Origin: Metaphire vulgaris
Lineage: Eukaryota; Annelida; Clitellata; Crassiclitellata; Megascolecidae
NCBI GenBank assembly: GCA_018105865.1
Contig: CM030833.1
Coordinates: 30,843,140-30,907,139 of the forward strand
Length of the DNA stretch: 64,000 nucleotides
Direction of reading: 5' to 3'
The notes below the pieces were generated by a model. The model did not search any database. It was not told the origin of the DNA and saw nothing but the letters and a program-made list of their open reading frames with translations. Shown here one piece after another: positions 23,469 through 34,955 of this stretch (the first letter of the stretch is position 1; each line of letters starts with the position of its first letter). The position numbers and the translations under genes were made by a program.

Positions 23469-24159
23469 TGCGACAGAAGGAATACATCGATCTTTTTTAT
23501 TTTTAATAAACATACGTAATGCGTCTCGACTTGCGTAAGTAAGTCATTTTCTAGCGCGATAATTTAGGCCGACGGCCTAAAAGTCACCCCCGAATGCACA
23601 TTTCAGCGAGAATGTGAACTTTATAAAACCATCTCGCTGACCTTATGTGCCTCAGGGGTTTTAAAAACGACGAAAGAAGCCAGGAAATGTTTTATGAATG
23701 AAAACCTTTTTTGAATATTTTGCAACTACAGTCGGTCAGTAAATGGTGAGAAACCATATGATTGCTAAATGTGTGTGGCAAGGCATACAGTAAAAAAGGT
23801 AATATCATAGCTCATTAAAGAATTCATACTTGAGCAAGGCCATATGTTTGCAATACATGCACAAAAGAATTCATCAAATACTGTATGTCACCTAAGTACA
23901 GAGTCAAAAAATTATCAAACTGTTGCATCTGTGAATATGTTATAGTTGTTATTCTTTTGTGGTGATCTCTTGTCAGCCGATTTTATTTCATTGTATACTT
24001 GCATTTAGTCTAAACAGAGGAATTTAACTTGTCTTTAAATTAATGCAAGATGGTGATTTCTTCTAGGTTAAGTAGTTATTATATGTCAGGTAAACTCTGT
24101 TTTAATAGTTTATGTGACTGCAAATGTGTAGAATTACAATTAGTTTTTCCAGTCATCAT
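23469..24159. other. Anonymous AT-rich sequence
   Basis: A small inverted repeat TCAGCGAGA / TCTCGCTGA lies at about 23604-23639. Nothing else recognised. Confidence 0.4.
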
Positions 24160-24659
24160 CATCATCATCTATTGCAATTTCAGTTTGCCCCTCCATTCAT
24201 CTCTCTCTTGTATGGCTTTGTAAGCTTCATTATGTCCAAGTTGCACCGTTCTTTAATGTTGTGGATACTATCCAATCTTTTCATGGTCTTTGGACCATCT
24301 TCCCCTGGCCTTCCATTACCCCAAGCATGATTCTTTTTATCAGCCTTTCGTCATTCATTCTGCAGATATGGCCAAATAGTTGTTGTTTCCTTTGAATAAC
24401 TGTTTGGATGTTTTTCTCTATGCTCATTCTTTGTTTTGCTTTGTTGTTGTTGATCTTGTCAAACCATTTGATTCCTGGGGTGTTTCTGTAGCACTTAATT
24501 TTATATGTGTGAAGTGTATGGCTATTCTTCTTGTTTAAAGTCCAAGTCGCACATGCATATAATGAGGTTTTTTCCAGAAATTTGAATTTTGGGGGTGTCC
24601 ACAAATTGCAGGGGTGTCAATATCCATTGTTGAGTCCAACATGGCTAGTTTTTCATATA

Positions 24660-24856
<197 letters not shown>

Positions 24857-24858
<2 letters not shown>

Positions 24859-24908
24859 GTGATTTTAAGTGGTTTAGGAGGCTAATTAAGCCTGTGCGAA
24901 AACCACTG
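24857..24908 (+). repeat. Hairpin module next to AAT repeat (copy 2)
   Basis: AGTGGTTT ... AAACCACT and AGGCT ... AGCCT stems, same as 1002-1054, with changes mainly outside the stems. Confidence 0.65.
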
Positions 24909-25358
24909 TAGTAACTCTCCACATTCAATAGCATAGTTTTCCAAGATAGCCTTTGAATCCATGTACTGTTTCAACTGTCACTCCCACCTCGTCCAAACTG
25001 TTCCATTTTTCCACAACCCTTGCACAGCAGCGTCAAACTACTTTTAACATATGTCTGTTCCAGTGCTATCCAACACCACCTCTGGTAGGAGTGTATGAGT
25101 AGGGGTGTCTGTCAAAAACCGGGGGTGTACCCCCCTACCCCACTGGGGTGTAGATAAATCCCTGCATATAATACAATGCTTAATATACCCGGTACCATGT
25201 TTGGAATAATTTTAATTAAGTCTTGTTGGCTATCTTCATATTTTCCAGAAAATCTTCATTTTGTTGAAAGCTCCGTGGGCTTTTCAAATCCTATTCTTGA
25301 TTTCTTAGTTGCAGTCATTGTCCCCAGTCAGGAGGCTTCCCAGATAGTTCAATTTTTC

Positions 25359-25935
25359 TAGAATCTTGAACCTAGCAATGCTGCTTTGTTCTTGGAGTCT
25401 AAATCACGAATCAGGTCATTTAGTTCCTCATGTGTTATTTTGTGTGAGGTTGATGATATGCCACAGTGGAAATCTTTATCACTGCATGCTGACGGACTAA
25501 GAGAACCGGTCGACTCCCCCCCCCCGTCTTCATCAGATGAATCAAGATGATATTCTGCTGGAGGTTCGGGAATAGAGAGACCCTCACCAAGTGGAACAGG
25601 TCTCAATGCTGATGGAATGTTGGGGTATACACTAATCTCGATTTCGTTTGTTTCTTTAACCCACCGGAAAGAGGAGGAACCAAGTAGAAGTAACAGTCAT
25701 CTGTGTGGTTACTTGGCTCTCTCCACACCATGAGGACTGCAAAAGGCATTGATGGTCTTTTCACTCTTTTGCCATTCAGCCACTATGACAACTGCACTGC
25801 ACATGTACACTGTAGTACAGCATATATGAGGGGTCCAAGACTTGTCTTGCTCCCCAATCTTGCATCCAAAGTAAAGATGGTATGCCTTCTTCACTTGAGA
25901 AGTGATACGTTTCTTCTGTTTGGCAAAGCAGCCTG
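25359..25935 (-). pseudogene. Broken gene of a transposon-linked uncharacterised family
   Basis: Minus strand, in at least three frames: AYHLYFGCKIGEQDKSWTPH, then FAVLMVWREPSNHTDDCYFY, then VYPNIPSALRPVPLGEGLSI, then HEELNDLIRDLDSKNKAALL and LGSRF. In my memory of animal genomes this order (FGCK.GDQD..W.PH.CC, PMVWREP..H..DCYFC, IPSA.RPVPH, LNDL.RDL.LPK..AELL.SRL) marks a multicopy family of unknown function. Frameshifts make it inactive. Its 3' part abuts the LINE remnant. Confidence 0.65.
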
Positions 25936-25953
25936 GCAGTATTACTGCATTGT

Positions 25954-26196
25954 CAGGGACGTCTTTAACCGGCGCGGGGCCCCGGGCACCTGGCGGCCTG
26001 CGGGGCCCTAGACGTGAAGATCAATGTTGACAAGCAAGCAAAAAAGGTAATCTCCAACGTTTTTGAATGTTGACAAGCAAAAAATAAGAAAAGGTAACCC
26101 TACTTAAAAAAAGTAGTTTGCGCGCGGCGCGGGGCCCCTAAGATGCACGGGGCCCCAGGCAGTGTGCCCGAATTTTTACATGTAAAGACGCCCCTG
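25954..26196. mobile_element. Non-autonomous hAT element
   Basis: CAGGGACGTCTTTA and TAAAGACGCCCCTG termini; 8-bp duplication TGCATTGT / TGCATTGC. Two TGACAAGC-type motifs at 26028 and 26071 inside GC-rich flanks. Confidence 0.88.
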
Positions 26197-26567
26197 TGCA
26201 TTGCATCAGAAAACGATGCAATAAACTTTGGATGATGTGAGTATGGTAGCAGTATGCAATGTGATGCAATATTTCATAATGTTATGCTTGTTTGGGATTT
26301 TGTGATAGTCCTATTAGGTAAATTTACATGGCGAAACATCAAACATGAGCTATATGAATTATCTTCAAAACTAGACCTAACAAAAAATTTTCATGGTCAT
26401 ATACATGTAGCCTACGTGTTCAGGACAATAAAAAATACTACAGATTATGCTATTTTAAAGTCAGTTGCATTTTCACTGATGGCCAGTGTAATGATTACAC
26501 ATGACGTGTATTCATTAGCGTTAGTATTCGTTATTCAAGGCTGCAAAAATATTCTTTTCTTCCACAG

Positions 26568-26613
26568 GATTGACTGCAGAATCTCAAGTATACGCGAATT
26601 CACCGTCATCAGG
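26568..26613 (+). CDS. Candidate small coding exon of an unrecognised gene
   Basis: 46 nt between an excellent acceptor (TTCTTTTCTTCCACAG) and donor AGG|GTAAGT. Read with two leading bases it gives LTAESQVYANSPSS, and its last two bases complete a codon with the candidate exon at 28829. Short, so moderate confidence. Confidence 0.45.
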
Positions 26614-26785
26614 GTAAGTATTGTTAAAGTCAGTGACTTTACAGGGTTTTGATAAAAGATGACTTTTAGTAATATGTATAGTACTTTTTAAAAAAATGGT
26701 TGACAATAATTTGACTTTTCTGATTAATGTTAAATTCTACTATATGATTCTAAATTCTGAAATAAATGAGAAATAACTTTGACAA

Positions 26786-26786
<1 letters not shown>

Positions 26787-26871
<85 letters not shown>
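26787..26871. repeat. (TA)n microsatellite
   Basis: About 42 uninterrupted TA units. Confidence 0.97.
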
Positions 26872-26874
<3 letters not shown>

Positions 26875-27180
26875 CTGCCATTGCCGTTTGCCGTCTCTCT
26901 TCAGCTGAAGCATAACCAGTTAGAATCAAAGAAAGTCCATCAAGTAGACGATTATTATTTTATTCTTACCACTGGCCTTCGAGACCACTGGCCCAAGCAG
27001 TCACGAGTCTCACTACGCTCTCATTTTCATTAAGGAATTGGGTCGTCATCTTATTGGAGACTTAGGGGTGAGAAGTTTGTTGCTTCGACGCATTTCCATG
27101 ACCATGCACACTGTAGCGTTTCAATACGATTTCATTCAAATTAACCTGTTCTACCTCTGACTCGGATCTAAACGAGATCT

Positions 27181-27234
27181 CGAGGGACTTTTGACAAAAA
27201 GTGTATCGATACACTTTTTGTCATAAGTCCCTCG
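27181..27234. repeat. 54-bp near-perfect palindrome
   Basis: Two 27-bp arms meet without a spacer at GTGTATCGATACAC (centre between 27207 and 27208); one mismatch per arm. Confidence 0.95.
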
Positions 27235-27242
27235 GGAACTAA

Positions 27243-27633
27243 GGGGTTGTCCATGAATTATGCCAACAAAATAGGCGAGGTGTTGAAAAAGTTTCACAGT
27301 TACGTTTACATGGGATGGGGATAAATAGAAGTTGACGTCAACAATTTCGTTTTTTTACAAATGGTAAAAAATAGAAAATTTCATGGAATACTATTTATTA
27401 CAACGGAAAAAGCCTGACAAACAAAAAAGGTCATCACCACAACATTATGACGAACGGAAAAAGTCTCATCGCTGCTAAAATAATAACCTAAACTTTTAGG
27501 GGCACCCGTCACTGATCTTAGTAGGGTGGGCCAAAAGTTTTGACATAATTATGGGGGTACTGAAAGTTGACAGTTGTTGACAAGGGGTAAGGGTCAAAAT
27601 TGTCCAAAAATTGTTAACATAATTAATGGACAC
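27243..27633. mobile_element. Harbinger-like MITE, family GGGGCTGTCC (copy 1)
   Basis: Left end GGGGTTGTCCATGAATTATG, right end ACATAATTAATGGACAC. Internal repeated GTTGACAGTTGTTGAC and one TGACAAACAAAAAAGGTCAT motif at 27415. Its left end starts 8 bp after the palindrome. Confidence 0.75.
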
Positions 27634-27716
27634 GGTATCATCTATAAGAATTGGTTGGCTGTGTGAGCGTTCTGATTGGTTGGCATTATATATAAATGTA
27701 TATTCTTACGGTATCA

Positions 27717-27717
<1 letters not shown>

Positions 27718-27788
<71 letters not shown>
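27718..27788. repeat. (TA)n microsatellite
   Basis: About 35 TA units followed by GTGC units. Confidence 0.97.
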
Positions 27789-27790
<2 letters not shown>

Positions 27791-27943
27791 GCGTGCGTGC
27801 GTGCGTGTAGTGCTGCAGCAAACATAGATTGATGGCACTCGTTGCTATAAGACGGATCTCAAATATGTTCTGAAGAATTCCTTGGCTTAAATTGTAATGG
27901 TTTATTTGAAAGGTGCACGTGACAGCGTCATATGGCCCTGCTG

Positions 27944-28363
27944 CAGGGCCGCTTTTACCATTTTGGGGGTCCGAGGCAAGCCTAAGTAAGTAAGTAAACA
28001 CAAAATTTCTAAGATTGCGGGCTCTTTTTCTGCACCACTGAGATAATTTCTCTTCATTTTCAAAATTGCGTTTGAAAAAGCGTTTGAGAAATTGTAAATA
28101 CCAAGCCGCCAAGCGTCAAGATTTGCAGACCAGAGCTTTACAATATATCAACAGTGGCCCAGAGCTTTACCAATATATCAATGTTGGGGCAAATTAGGCA
28201 ACTTAGCCAAGGGGTGACCTGTGCTGTGCTTTTAACGTAGGCAAGAGGCAGTCAATACCAGTCAGACAGCTTGATGCCTCTATCTCCCTCACAAGCGTGC
28301 ACACTGCAGAGTGCACACACACTGTGACACACACTGTGAGTCTGACACACACAGTGAGTGACA

Positions 28364-28422
<59 letters not shown>

Positions 28423-28724
28423 CTGACATGAATGTAAGATAAAAAAATAGACTGATACACAGCAGACAGGAGCAGCCGAATAGCTGAAATTAGAACTGTG
28501 GACTAAAATAGCTGCACCTCATGACCCTCACCCCTCGGGGAGCGAGAATATATGAATGAGAGGAAGAGCTGTTGACTTTTACAGCCTCTCCTCAAACTGT
28601 CAGGCGCAAGTAACTCAGAGTGCATAGTATGAGTCGATGCCATATCCTGTTAAGAAATTCGGGGGCCCCTTGAAAGCGGGGCCTGGGACACATGCCCCTC
28701 TTGCCCCCCTTAAAAGCGGCCCTG
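27944..28724. mobile_element. Non-autonomous hAT element
   Basis: CAGGGCCGCTTTTA and TAAAAGCGGCCCTG perfect 14-bp inverted repeats; 8-bp duplication CCCTGCTG / ACCTGCTG. Contains a (CA)n array and a direct repeat around CCAGAGCTTTAC. Confidence 0.92.
28372..28418. repeat. (CA)n microsatellite
   Basis: About 23 CA units within the hAT element. Confidence 0.95.
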
Positions 28725-28828
28725 ACCTGCTGTATATTTGTCTAATTGTCCTGTGTTATACTTCCATAAGGAGCATTCCTCGCATTGGAGGTTACAACTT
28801 GTTGTAATCTTCTGCGTTTGCATTTACA

Positions 28829-29130
28829 GCAGTTCTTTGGCTGCAAAGCGTTTTCAGTCGTTGATGGCATCATTCTGCCGAGGTCAGGAAAATCAGTTCC
28901 TGTTGATGTGTCGTCTTCTACGCGCAAAGGTCAGCGATGACGCCGCCAATGAAGAGAACGGCGGCGCTTTGGACGATCGGTTTCATCGTTGCTTAAATAT
29001 TTGGTACAACAGATTCGTCGATCCACGCTGTGAAGAAGTAGTAGATGAAAGCCATGATGCGAATGTAATACGGGGCAAGGCATATTCAAAGAATCTCGAA
29101 CTGCCATTTGAGAGTGACAAAGAGACGCAG
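28829..29130 (+). CDS. Candidate exon of an unrecognised gene
   Basis: Acceptor GTTTGCATTTACAG and donor ACGCAG|GTAAAC bracket about 100 codons with ordinary protein composition: AKRFQSLMASFCRGQENQFL, DDRFHRCLNIWYNRFVDPRC, GKAYSKNLELPFESDKETQ. It begins with one base that completes a glycine codon after exon 26568-26613. The frame stays open to 29280, so it could instead be a terminal exon. I do not recognise the family. Confidence 0.5.
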
Positions 29131-29416
29131 GTAAACTTGAATAAAATGTCGCAGAGGATCCTTCGTGACATGGCAAAACGATGGAACAGTAGGCTGTGCA
29201 TGGAAACTCACTGCCAGAAAAGTGCAATTGACACGTTATCCTATGTCACATGTGGCATGCAATTCTGTAATGGAGCATGACATTTCAAAACATATTGTTT
29301 ATACATTCTAAATCGAGATAAAGTTTTATCAAATTGATGAATTTATAACAATTTGAATAAGAATAAGGCCACTTATATAGCGCACGTTCGGACCTAAGTT
29401 TGCATGGAATCTTACA

Positions 29417-29473
29417 GTGGGTTTCACATAGGTTTACTTAGCCTCCTAAACCACTTTAACTTAAATCACATTA

Positions 29474-29475
<2 letters not shown>
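29417..29475 (-). repeat. Hairpin module next to ATT repeat (copy 3, reverse)
   Basis: Reverse orientation copy of 1002-1054: AGCCTCC, then CCACTTTAACTTAAATCAC, then ATT/ACT repeats. Confidence 0.6.
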
Positions 29476-29510
<35 letters not shown>

Positions 29511-29537
29511 TACTACTACTACTACTACTACTACTAT
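29473..29537. repeat. (ATT)n-(ACT)n microsatellite
   Basis: ATT units followed by ACT units. Confidence 0.93.
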
Positions 29538-29596
29538 AATTATTTCGTTATTTGGTTCGTTCGTTGGTTCGTTGATGAATGTGAAGCAACATATTA

Positions 29597-30022
29597 GGGA
29601 CCTCCATAAATGACGTCACGCACATAGGGGGAGGGGGGTTCAAACATTTGTGACGATGTGTGACGACGGGTGGGTTTCCAGAAATGTGACGTCACATAAT
29701 ACTAAATATTATTGTTATTAATACCGCAATGCTATGTTACCACAAAGTTGAACGTATTTTGCACTTATAATTCATTTTTTAAAAAGAATTTGAAAAAATT
29801 TCAGAATTTCGTTTGCTCTGTAATAATTATAATGAGTACTTTCAAATGAATTCATTGCAATACCAGCTTCATTCAAGATATATGTGAATTGAAACATTAC
29901 AGTAATTTTGACAGCAAAAAGATGGGGGGGTTAACGCGTTGGTGTCTGACATTTTGTGACGATTTGTGACGAGGGGAGGGAAAAACTGCCAAAATCGCGT
30001 GGCGTCATTTATGGACGGTCCC
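29597..30022. mobile_element. Harbinger-like MITE, family GGGACC(G)TCCATAAATGACG
   Basis: Left GGGACCTCCATAAATGACGT, right GGCGTCATTTATGGACGGTC followed by CC. A TTA duplication flanks it (29594-29596 and 30023-30025), the target preference of PIF/Harbinger. Interior has GTGACGA repeats. A related partial copy is near 56475-56563. Confidence 0.82.
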
Positions 30023-30338
30023 TTATGAATAAGTGAATTGAAAGAAAAAGTGATTTGCATGTATTGTCCGGCTACACTACTTTAGCTCAGCTGACAATGT
30101 TTAGAATTAAATTACATAGTAAGATTCAGTATATCTGTTTTTACTATTCAAAATTTCTAAAAGTTGCTAGAATGCGTCTGAATTAAGACTATCTATATAA
30201 TTAAATGTTTGAATAAATGTAAGATGTTTGGCACTCGTATAGAAGTAGTTCAATATGAAGTGTGTTTAACTTCTGTACAAGTGCCAATTTTGCCAAATCA
30301 TAAACAGCATCTACGCAGTGTAAGTTGGAATGTGGTTA

Positions 30339-30748
30339 GGGGGCCATCCTTTAATTATGGCAACAATTTTTGACCCCCATGTCAACAAATGTCAACTTTC
30401 AGTGACCACCTATAATAAGTATGTCAAAAACTGTTGACTCCCCAACTAAGATCAGTGACGGGTCTTCCTAAAAAGTTTAGGAGGTTATTTTTTGTGACGA
30501 TGACCATTTTCCCTTTCTTTTGTTCATCAAGTGTCATAATGGGGTGATGATGGCCTGGTTTTTTTGCTTGTCAGGCTTTTTTCCATTGTAATAAATAGTA
30601 TTCCATGAAATTTCATATTTTTATCATATGTAAAAAAATGAAGTTGTTGCCGACGTCAACTTCTCTTGACCCCCTCCCCCTGTCAACAACTGCCAAACTT
30701 TTTCAAACCCTCTCCCCTATTTTGTTGACGTAATTAATGGACAGCCCC
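30339..30748. mobile_element. Harbinger-like MITE, family GGGGCTGTCC (copy 2)
   Basis: Left GGGGGCCATCCTTTAATTAT, right GACGTAATTAATGGACAGCC plus CC, TTA duplication on both sides. Contains a reverse TGACAAGC motif at 30545-30573. Confidence 0.85.
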
Positions 30749-31198
30749 TTAGCCTTCGTCCAGTAGGCCTATATAATGTTATGAAAATTAAAATAAGAAT
30801 AAAATAAATAAAATAAAAGCTTAAGCATGTTTATTTCAGTACAGAATAGAATTTGAAATTTGTAGCCATAGTGGTCCGTGTTGCCCAATACGTAGGGTAA
30901 AATAGTCTCTATCCATCTTGCTCCATCCTAACCCTACTCCATGTAGGCGATGCTCCTATCACCTGCAAACATTGTTTTTATGATTATAGGGAGTGATAAT
31001 TGTAGTCGAATCTAGTAAAGAAACGGGAAAGCTACCTATATCCTGATACTTATTCGGAATTTACTGGCAGAGGCGTAAATCACGGGTGGAAACTGCGGGA
31101 GACGGACCCACCTAATAATTAGTGAAGGGTAAATACAATACAATGTAGTGTAATGTAATATAATATAATACAATAATATAATATATAGTATAACATCA

Positions 31199-31410
31199 TG
31201 GGCGCCCGCACATTGGGGCAAGAGGGGCACTTGCCCCCTCCTGGAAAATAAAAATGCCAATATTTCCCATTGAAATTTGAAAACCTTGCTAAAATATTAA
31301 CCGTGACCATTGTGTTAAGGTGTGTTTTGCCCCCTTTTGGAAAAATTTATGCGGCATAGCCATGACCATTATTTTTGCCCCTCCTGGAAAAATTTCTGTG
31401 GGCGCCCATG
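31199..31410. mobile_element. Short element with palindromic GGGCGCCC ends
   Basis: ATGGGCGCCCGCA at the left and TGTGGGCGCCCAT at the right; interior repeats CCCCTCCTGGAAAA. A related fragment is at 49420-49512. Superfamily not clear. Confidence 0.55.
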
Positions 31411-31546
31411 TATGACATAATATAATATGATATAATGTAATATAATATAATATTGTGACTTTTTATCACATCACGTTTGCATTATTGTATGAGTGACAGT
31501 CATACTAGGTTCTTGTATCGCATTGCATATTAATATTATAGGGCGA

Positions 31547-31685
<139 letters not shown>

Positions 31686-31936
31686 GATAGATAGGTTTCC
31701 GCCAAGACTGTTTAATACTAAGAGGCTGGTCAACTTCGATGTACTGCTGCCTCATTATCTCAAACCCCGCCCATTATGACGTCAGTGGTTGATTCGGAAC
31801 AGCCATCCAGCCTGTTGCAATGTTAAAGGAATACAGCCAGTCGTTGTAATATTAAAGGAATACAATATTTGTTGATATTAGTTAGTAATAGTATATTGAC
31901 AGTACTTAGACAGTCAGGCTAAGTGTATATGATAAA

Positions 31937-32116
31937 ATGCCACAAAATTGTGCCGTTGCAAATTGTAAGAACACGTGGAAGACAGACGATCAGACGATCA
32001 CAGCATCGTTTCATTGCATCGATTTCAGAAAGATGCCACACTGTGTAAAACGTAGATTAAACGGTGCTATCAGTCATTTCTTTACTACAGCAACTAAATA
32101 TATTTGTCTGGTTTAA
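31937..32116 (+). CDS. THAP-domain N-terminus (second fragment)
   Basis: ATG opens MPQNCAVANCKNTWKTDDQ, with the THAP signature MPxxC-x4-C, then SFHCIDFRKMPHC. Stop at 32114-32116 after 59 codons. The FPKD-like segment is not preserved, so the finger is partial or continues by splicing. It lies between a GT array and a hAT element. Confidence 0.5.
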   Translation: MPQNCAVANCKNTWKTDDQTITASFHCIDFRKMPHCVKRRLNGAISHFFTTATKYICLV

Positions 32117-32140
32117 TACCGTCTAACTGTTACTTGCATA

Positions 32141-32585
32141 CAGTGGCGTAAACCTGGCGTCAACATTGGGAGTGGGGGAAGAATAACTTTGAAAGTTGAC
32201 CCCCAGAAATATAAAAACCCTCCTCCATTATGGGGCATATTGCATATCATGGTGGGGACTTTAGATCGCCCATGAAATACGTTAAGATGTTAGGGGGTCG
32301 TCGATAAAGTCAGACCGCCTTTCGTCTCTGGAAAAAGTCTTGACAAGCAAAAAAAGTCATCCTGATATTTTTCTATTTTCCCCCTCCAAATACCCTGCTG
32401 ACAAGCAAAAAAGGTCATCCGAAATGAGTGAATGCGGATTTTGCGTCATTTTGGCATCAACATCATGGGGAGGATAGAATTTTTTACAATATAGCGCATT
32501 AGCGCAAAGCATTGGGAGGATAATTGATACTCTGTCGCCCGCCAACTAATGATTGGGGGACCGTCCTCCGTTTTTTACGCCCCTA
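32141..32585. mobile_element. Non-autonomous hAT element, CAGTGGCGTAAA family
   Basis: CAGTGGCGTAAACCTGGCGT left end, TTTACGCCCCTA right end, duplication CTTGCATA / CTTACATA. Two TGACAAGC motifs 58 bp apart (32341, 32399). A shorter relative is at 35439-35666. Confidence 0.88.
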
Positions 32586-32619
32586 CTTACATATTTCAAA
32601 TTAATTACTTTATTCAAGG

Positions 32620-33142
32620 CAGTGTTTATTCTAGGCCTTCTCTGGGGAGGAATCCCCCCAAGTTTTAAAATTCCCCCAATTTTTTAATATGTTGCATGGG
32701 GATGGAAATTTTTCCCAAAAGTGCTTCGACGGGGGGATTTTATTGTTTTGGAGGGGGAAAAATGTAAGGATGACAATACTTTGCTTGGCAGGGCATTCGA
32801 AATATTAGGGAGGATGGAAGGATGACCTTTTTTGCTTGCCAGCCCATTTAAAAAGGAAGATAACCTTTTTGCTTGTCAAGGTTTTTGGAGACTTAGACCT
32901 TGTCCCCCCAACAGTGGCGGCTCTAGGATTTGGCAAGTGGGGGGCCGTTGGGGTGGCAACTTCTAATCATGGGGGCCATCCATTTGTTGTTTAATGTATG
33001 TAGCATTAAGTATAGGGTCCCAACTGGGGCCACTGGGGGCCAGGCTCTCATTAGGGGCACGGGCCCCTGATCCCCTGGTGGAGCCGCCACTGCCCCAAAC
33101 ATTTCAAAATCCCCAATGTCAAGGTGGCTAGAATAAACACTG
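32620..33142. mobile_element. hAT element (CAGTGTTTATTC family) with a nested hAT
   Basis: CAGTGTTTATTCTAGGCC and GGCTAGAATAAACACTG ends; duplication ATTCAAGG / ATTCAATA. Three reverse TGACAAGC motifs (32768, 32821, 32859). Interrupted by 32912-33092. Confidence 0.85.
32912..33092. mobile_element. Nested hAT element, CAGTGGCGGCTC family
   Basis: CAGTGGCGGCTC and GAGCCGCCACTG inverted repeats, inserted in the C-run of the outer element. Relatives at 52687-52807 and 54194-54323. Confidence 0.88.
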
Positions 33143-33144
33143 AT

Positions 33145-33798
33145 TCAATAAACAAACTAAAACATTCCTAGATAGGGCCTACATTTGAACATTCTCTTGC
33201 TTTTGCTTGGTTGTTGTAATGCTTATAGTTGATGTTTTCTAATCTAAACTTTTACCAAATCAACTATACCACATTCATACAGGAAGATGGTTGGTATTTC
33301 GAAACGTTTGTGAAGCTTAAGAAAAAAATTGTTATAAAAAGAAAAGGTACATTTACATTCTTAGATACGATTTCTCAGTAGCAACAGTCGCTCCAATCAA
33401 CCAGTGACGTCATATAGCCACGCCTACTTGACCTGTATGCAAAAGAAGGGTTCCTGGCCTGCCTTTGGTATTTAATTGCCTTGGGTTTCCGCTTGCCCAT
33501 AGTAAAGGCCCTATGTTTCTGAAAGGGGCGCTTTGCTGACCTACTTCTAGAGCATCTTCGTATTAAGGGTTTTGGAGTCACAACCCGGGTGCACCACACT
33601 GACTAATGACGACTAATGACTATGGGACGATAAAAATGGGTGCAGGTTAGCAGTGTCGCCTCGGCTTGAGTGCCGATGACGCATCATTCGGAGTTAGCCA
33701 GGGCGCGCCGCGCACGGGACTTCACCTGCAGTAGTTAGTGGTAGCGGACGCCGGCGTACCGCTGTCTGGATGTGTATGTGTGTACGTGTAGGCTGAAG
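33145..33798. other. Anonymous sequence
   Basis: No exon, RNA or element end recognised. Confidence 0.4.
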
Positions 33799-34070
33799 CA
33801 GTGGCGTAGCGTGTACTCTCTTGCCTATGGCTCCTGGCAAAAATGCCGCCCCAATTTCACTCCTATTACATCTGACAAGCAAAAAACGGTCGCCGCCGCT
33901 AAATTTGCCGCCCCTTCAAATGTTGCCGCCCCTTCGCCAAAACTCCTCGTCCTCGACAACCCGACAAGCAAAAAGTCACTTCCAAAATTTGCCGCCCCCA
34001 TCATGTGTGTGCGTGCCGCCCATGGCTAAATGGCTAAAGCCCTAGTAGCCATTGGGACGCTACGCCTCTG
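33799..34070. mobile_element. Non-autonomous hAT element, CAGTGGCGTAGC family
   Basis: CAGTGGCGTAGCGT left and GACGCTACGCCTCTG right; perfect duplication GGCTGAAG. Repeated TTTGCCGCCCC units and two TGACAAGC motifs (33873, 33962). Confidence 0.93.
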
Positions 34071-34214
34071 GGCTGAAGACAGTGGTCAGTGTGGGAAGAA
34101 GGGTCGCTATGGAAACCCTTATTATAATGTATGCAAATGTGGGACTACAACCCAGTGCAAGACCAGCCAAATTCTTAGAAAGGGAGGAGAGGGAGCAGCT
34201 GGTTTGCTGGCAAC

Positions 34215-34217
<3 letters not shown>

Positions 34218-34300
<83 letters not shown>
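34218..34300. repeat. (GT)n microsatellite
   Basis: About 40 GT units. Confidence 0.97.
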
Positions 34301-34575
34301 TAGTACGTGTGGATCTGTTTGAATGTATCTGTGCGTCCGCTGTTCTGGGGAAACTGACTGAGAGAAGTAGCTTGTGGGAGAGGGAGAAGAGGAAGTTGGC
34401 GTGGGTCTTGAAGAAAGAAAAAGTCTAGAGAGAATTTGTCGTGTTTGGGAAGAAAGTCATCGAAGGAGAAAGACCTTGCGAAGAATGTGGGAGAGGAACG
34501 AATTAAATCGAACGATGTGTCAGCGTTTTAAGTTATGCTGTTATAATTTAATGATCAACGTCGAATTATCAATAA

Positions 34576-34711
34576 GGGGTTGTCCATTAATTACGTCAAC
34601 AGTTTAGGGGGAGGGGATTGAAAAGTTTGACAGTTGTTGCAGGGGGAGGGGGTCAAGCGAAGTTGACGTCAACAATTTCACTTTTCACAAGGTGGCAAGA
34701 ATAAACACTGG
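34576..34711. mobile_element. Chimaeric fragment: Harbinger-like left half joined to a hAT right end
   Basis: Starts GGGGTTGTCCATTAATTACG like the MITE at 47920 but switches near 34690 to AAGGTGGCAAGAATAAACACTG, the right end of the CAGTGTTTATTC hAT family. Confidence 0.6.
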
Positions 34712-34955
34712 ACACATTGTCACGATTGTCCTGCATTATTCGATCCTTTTGAGTACCATTCCCGTCTATAGTGGTTCAAATAATTTATTAGTCTAATGAA
34801 TTAGTGTAATAATGTGGAGAATTTGTGTAGTTTATAAGGCTACTGAAATCTACCGCGTCCAAGCGTTTTTGCTTGTCAGCACGTTTGGAAAGGATAGAGG
34901 AACAAGGGAAAGATGAGAATTGAGGATGACCTTTTCATTTTTTGCTTGTCGGCAC

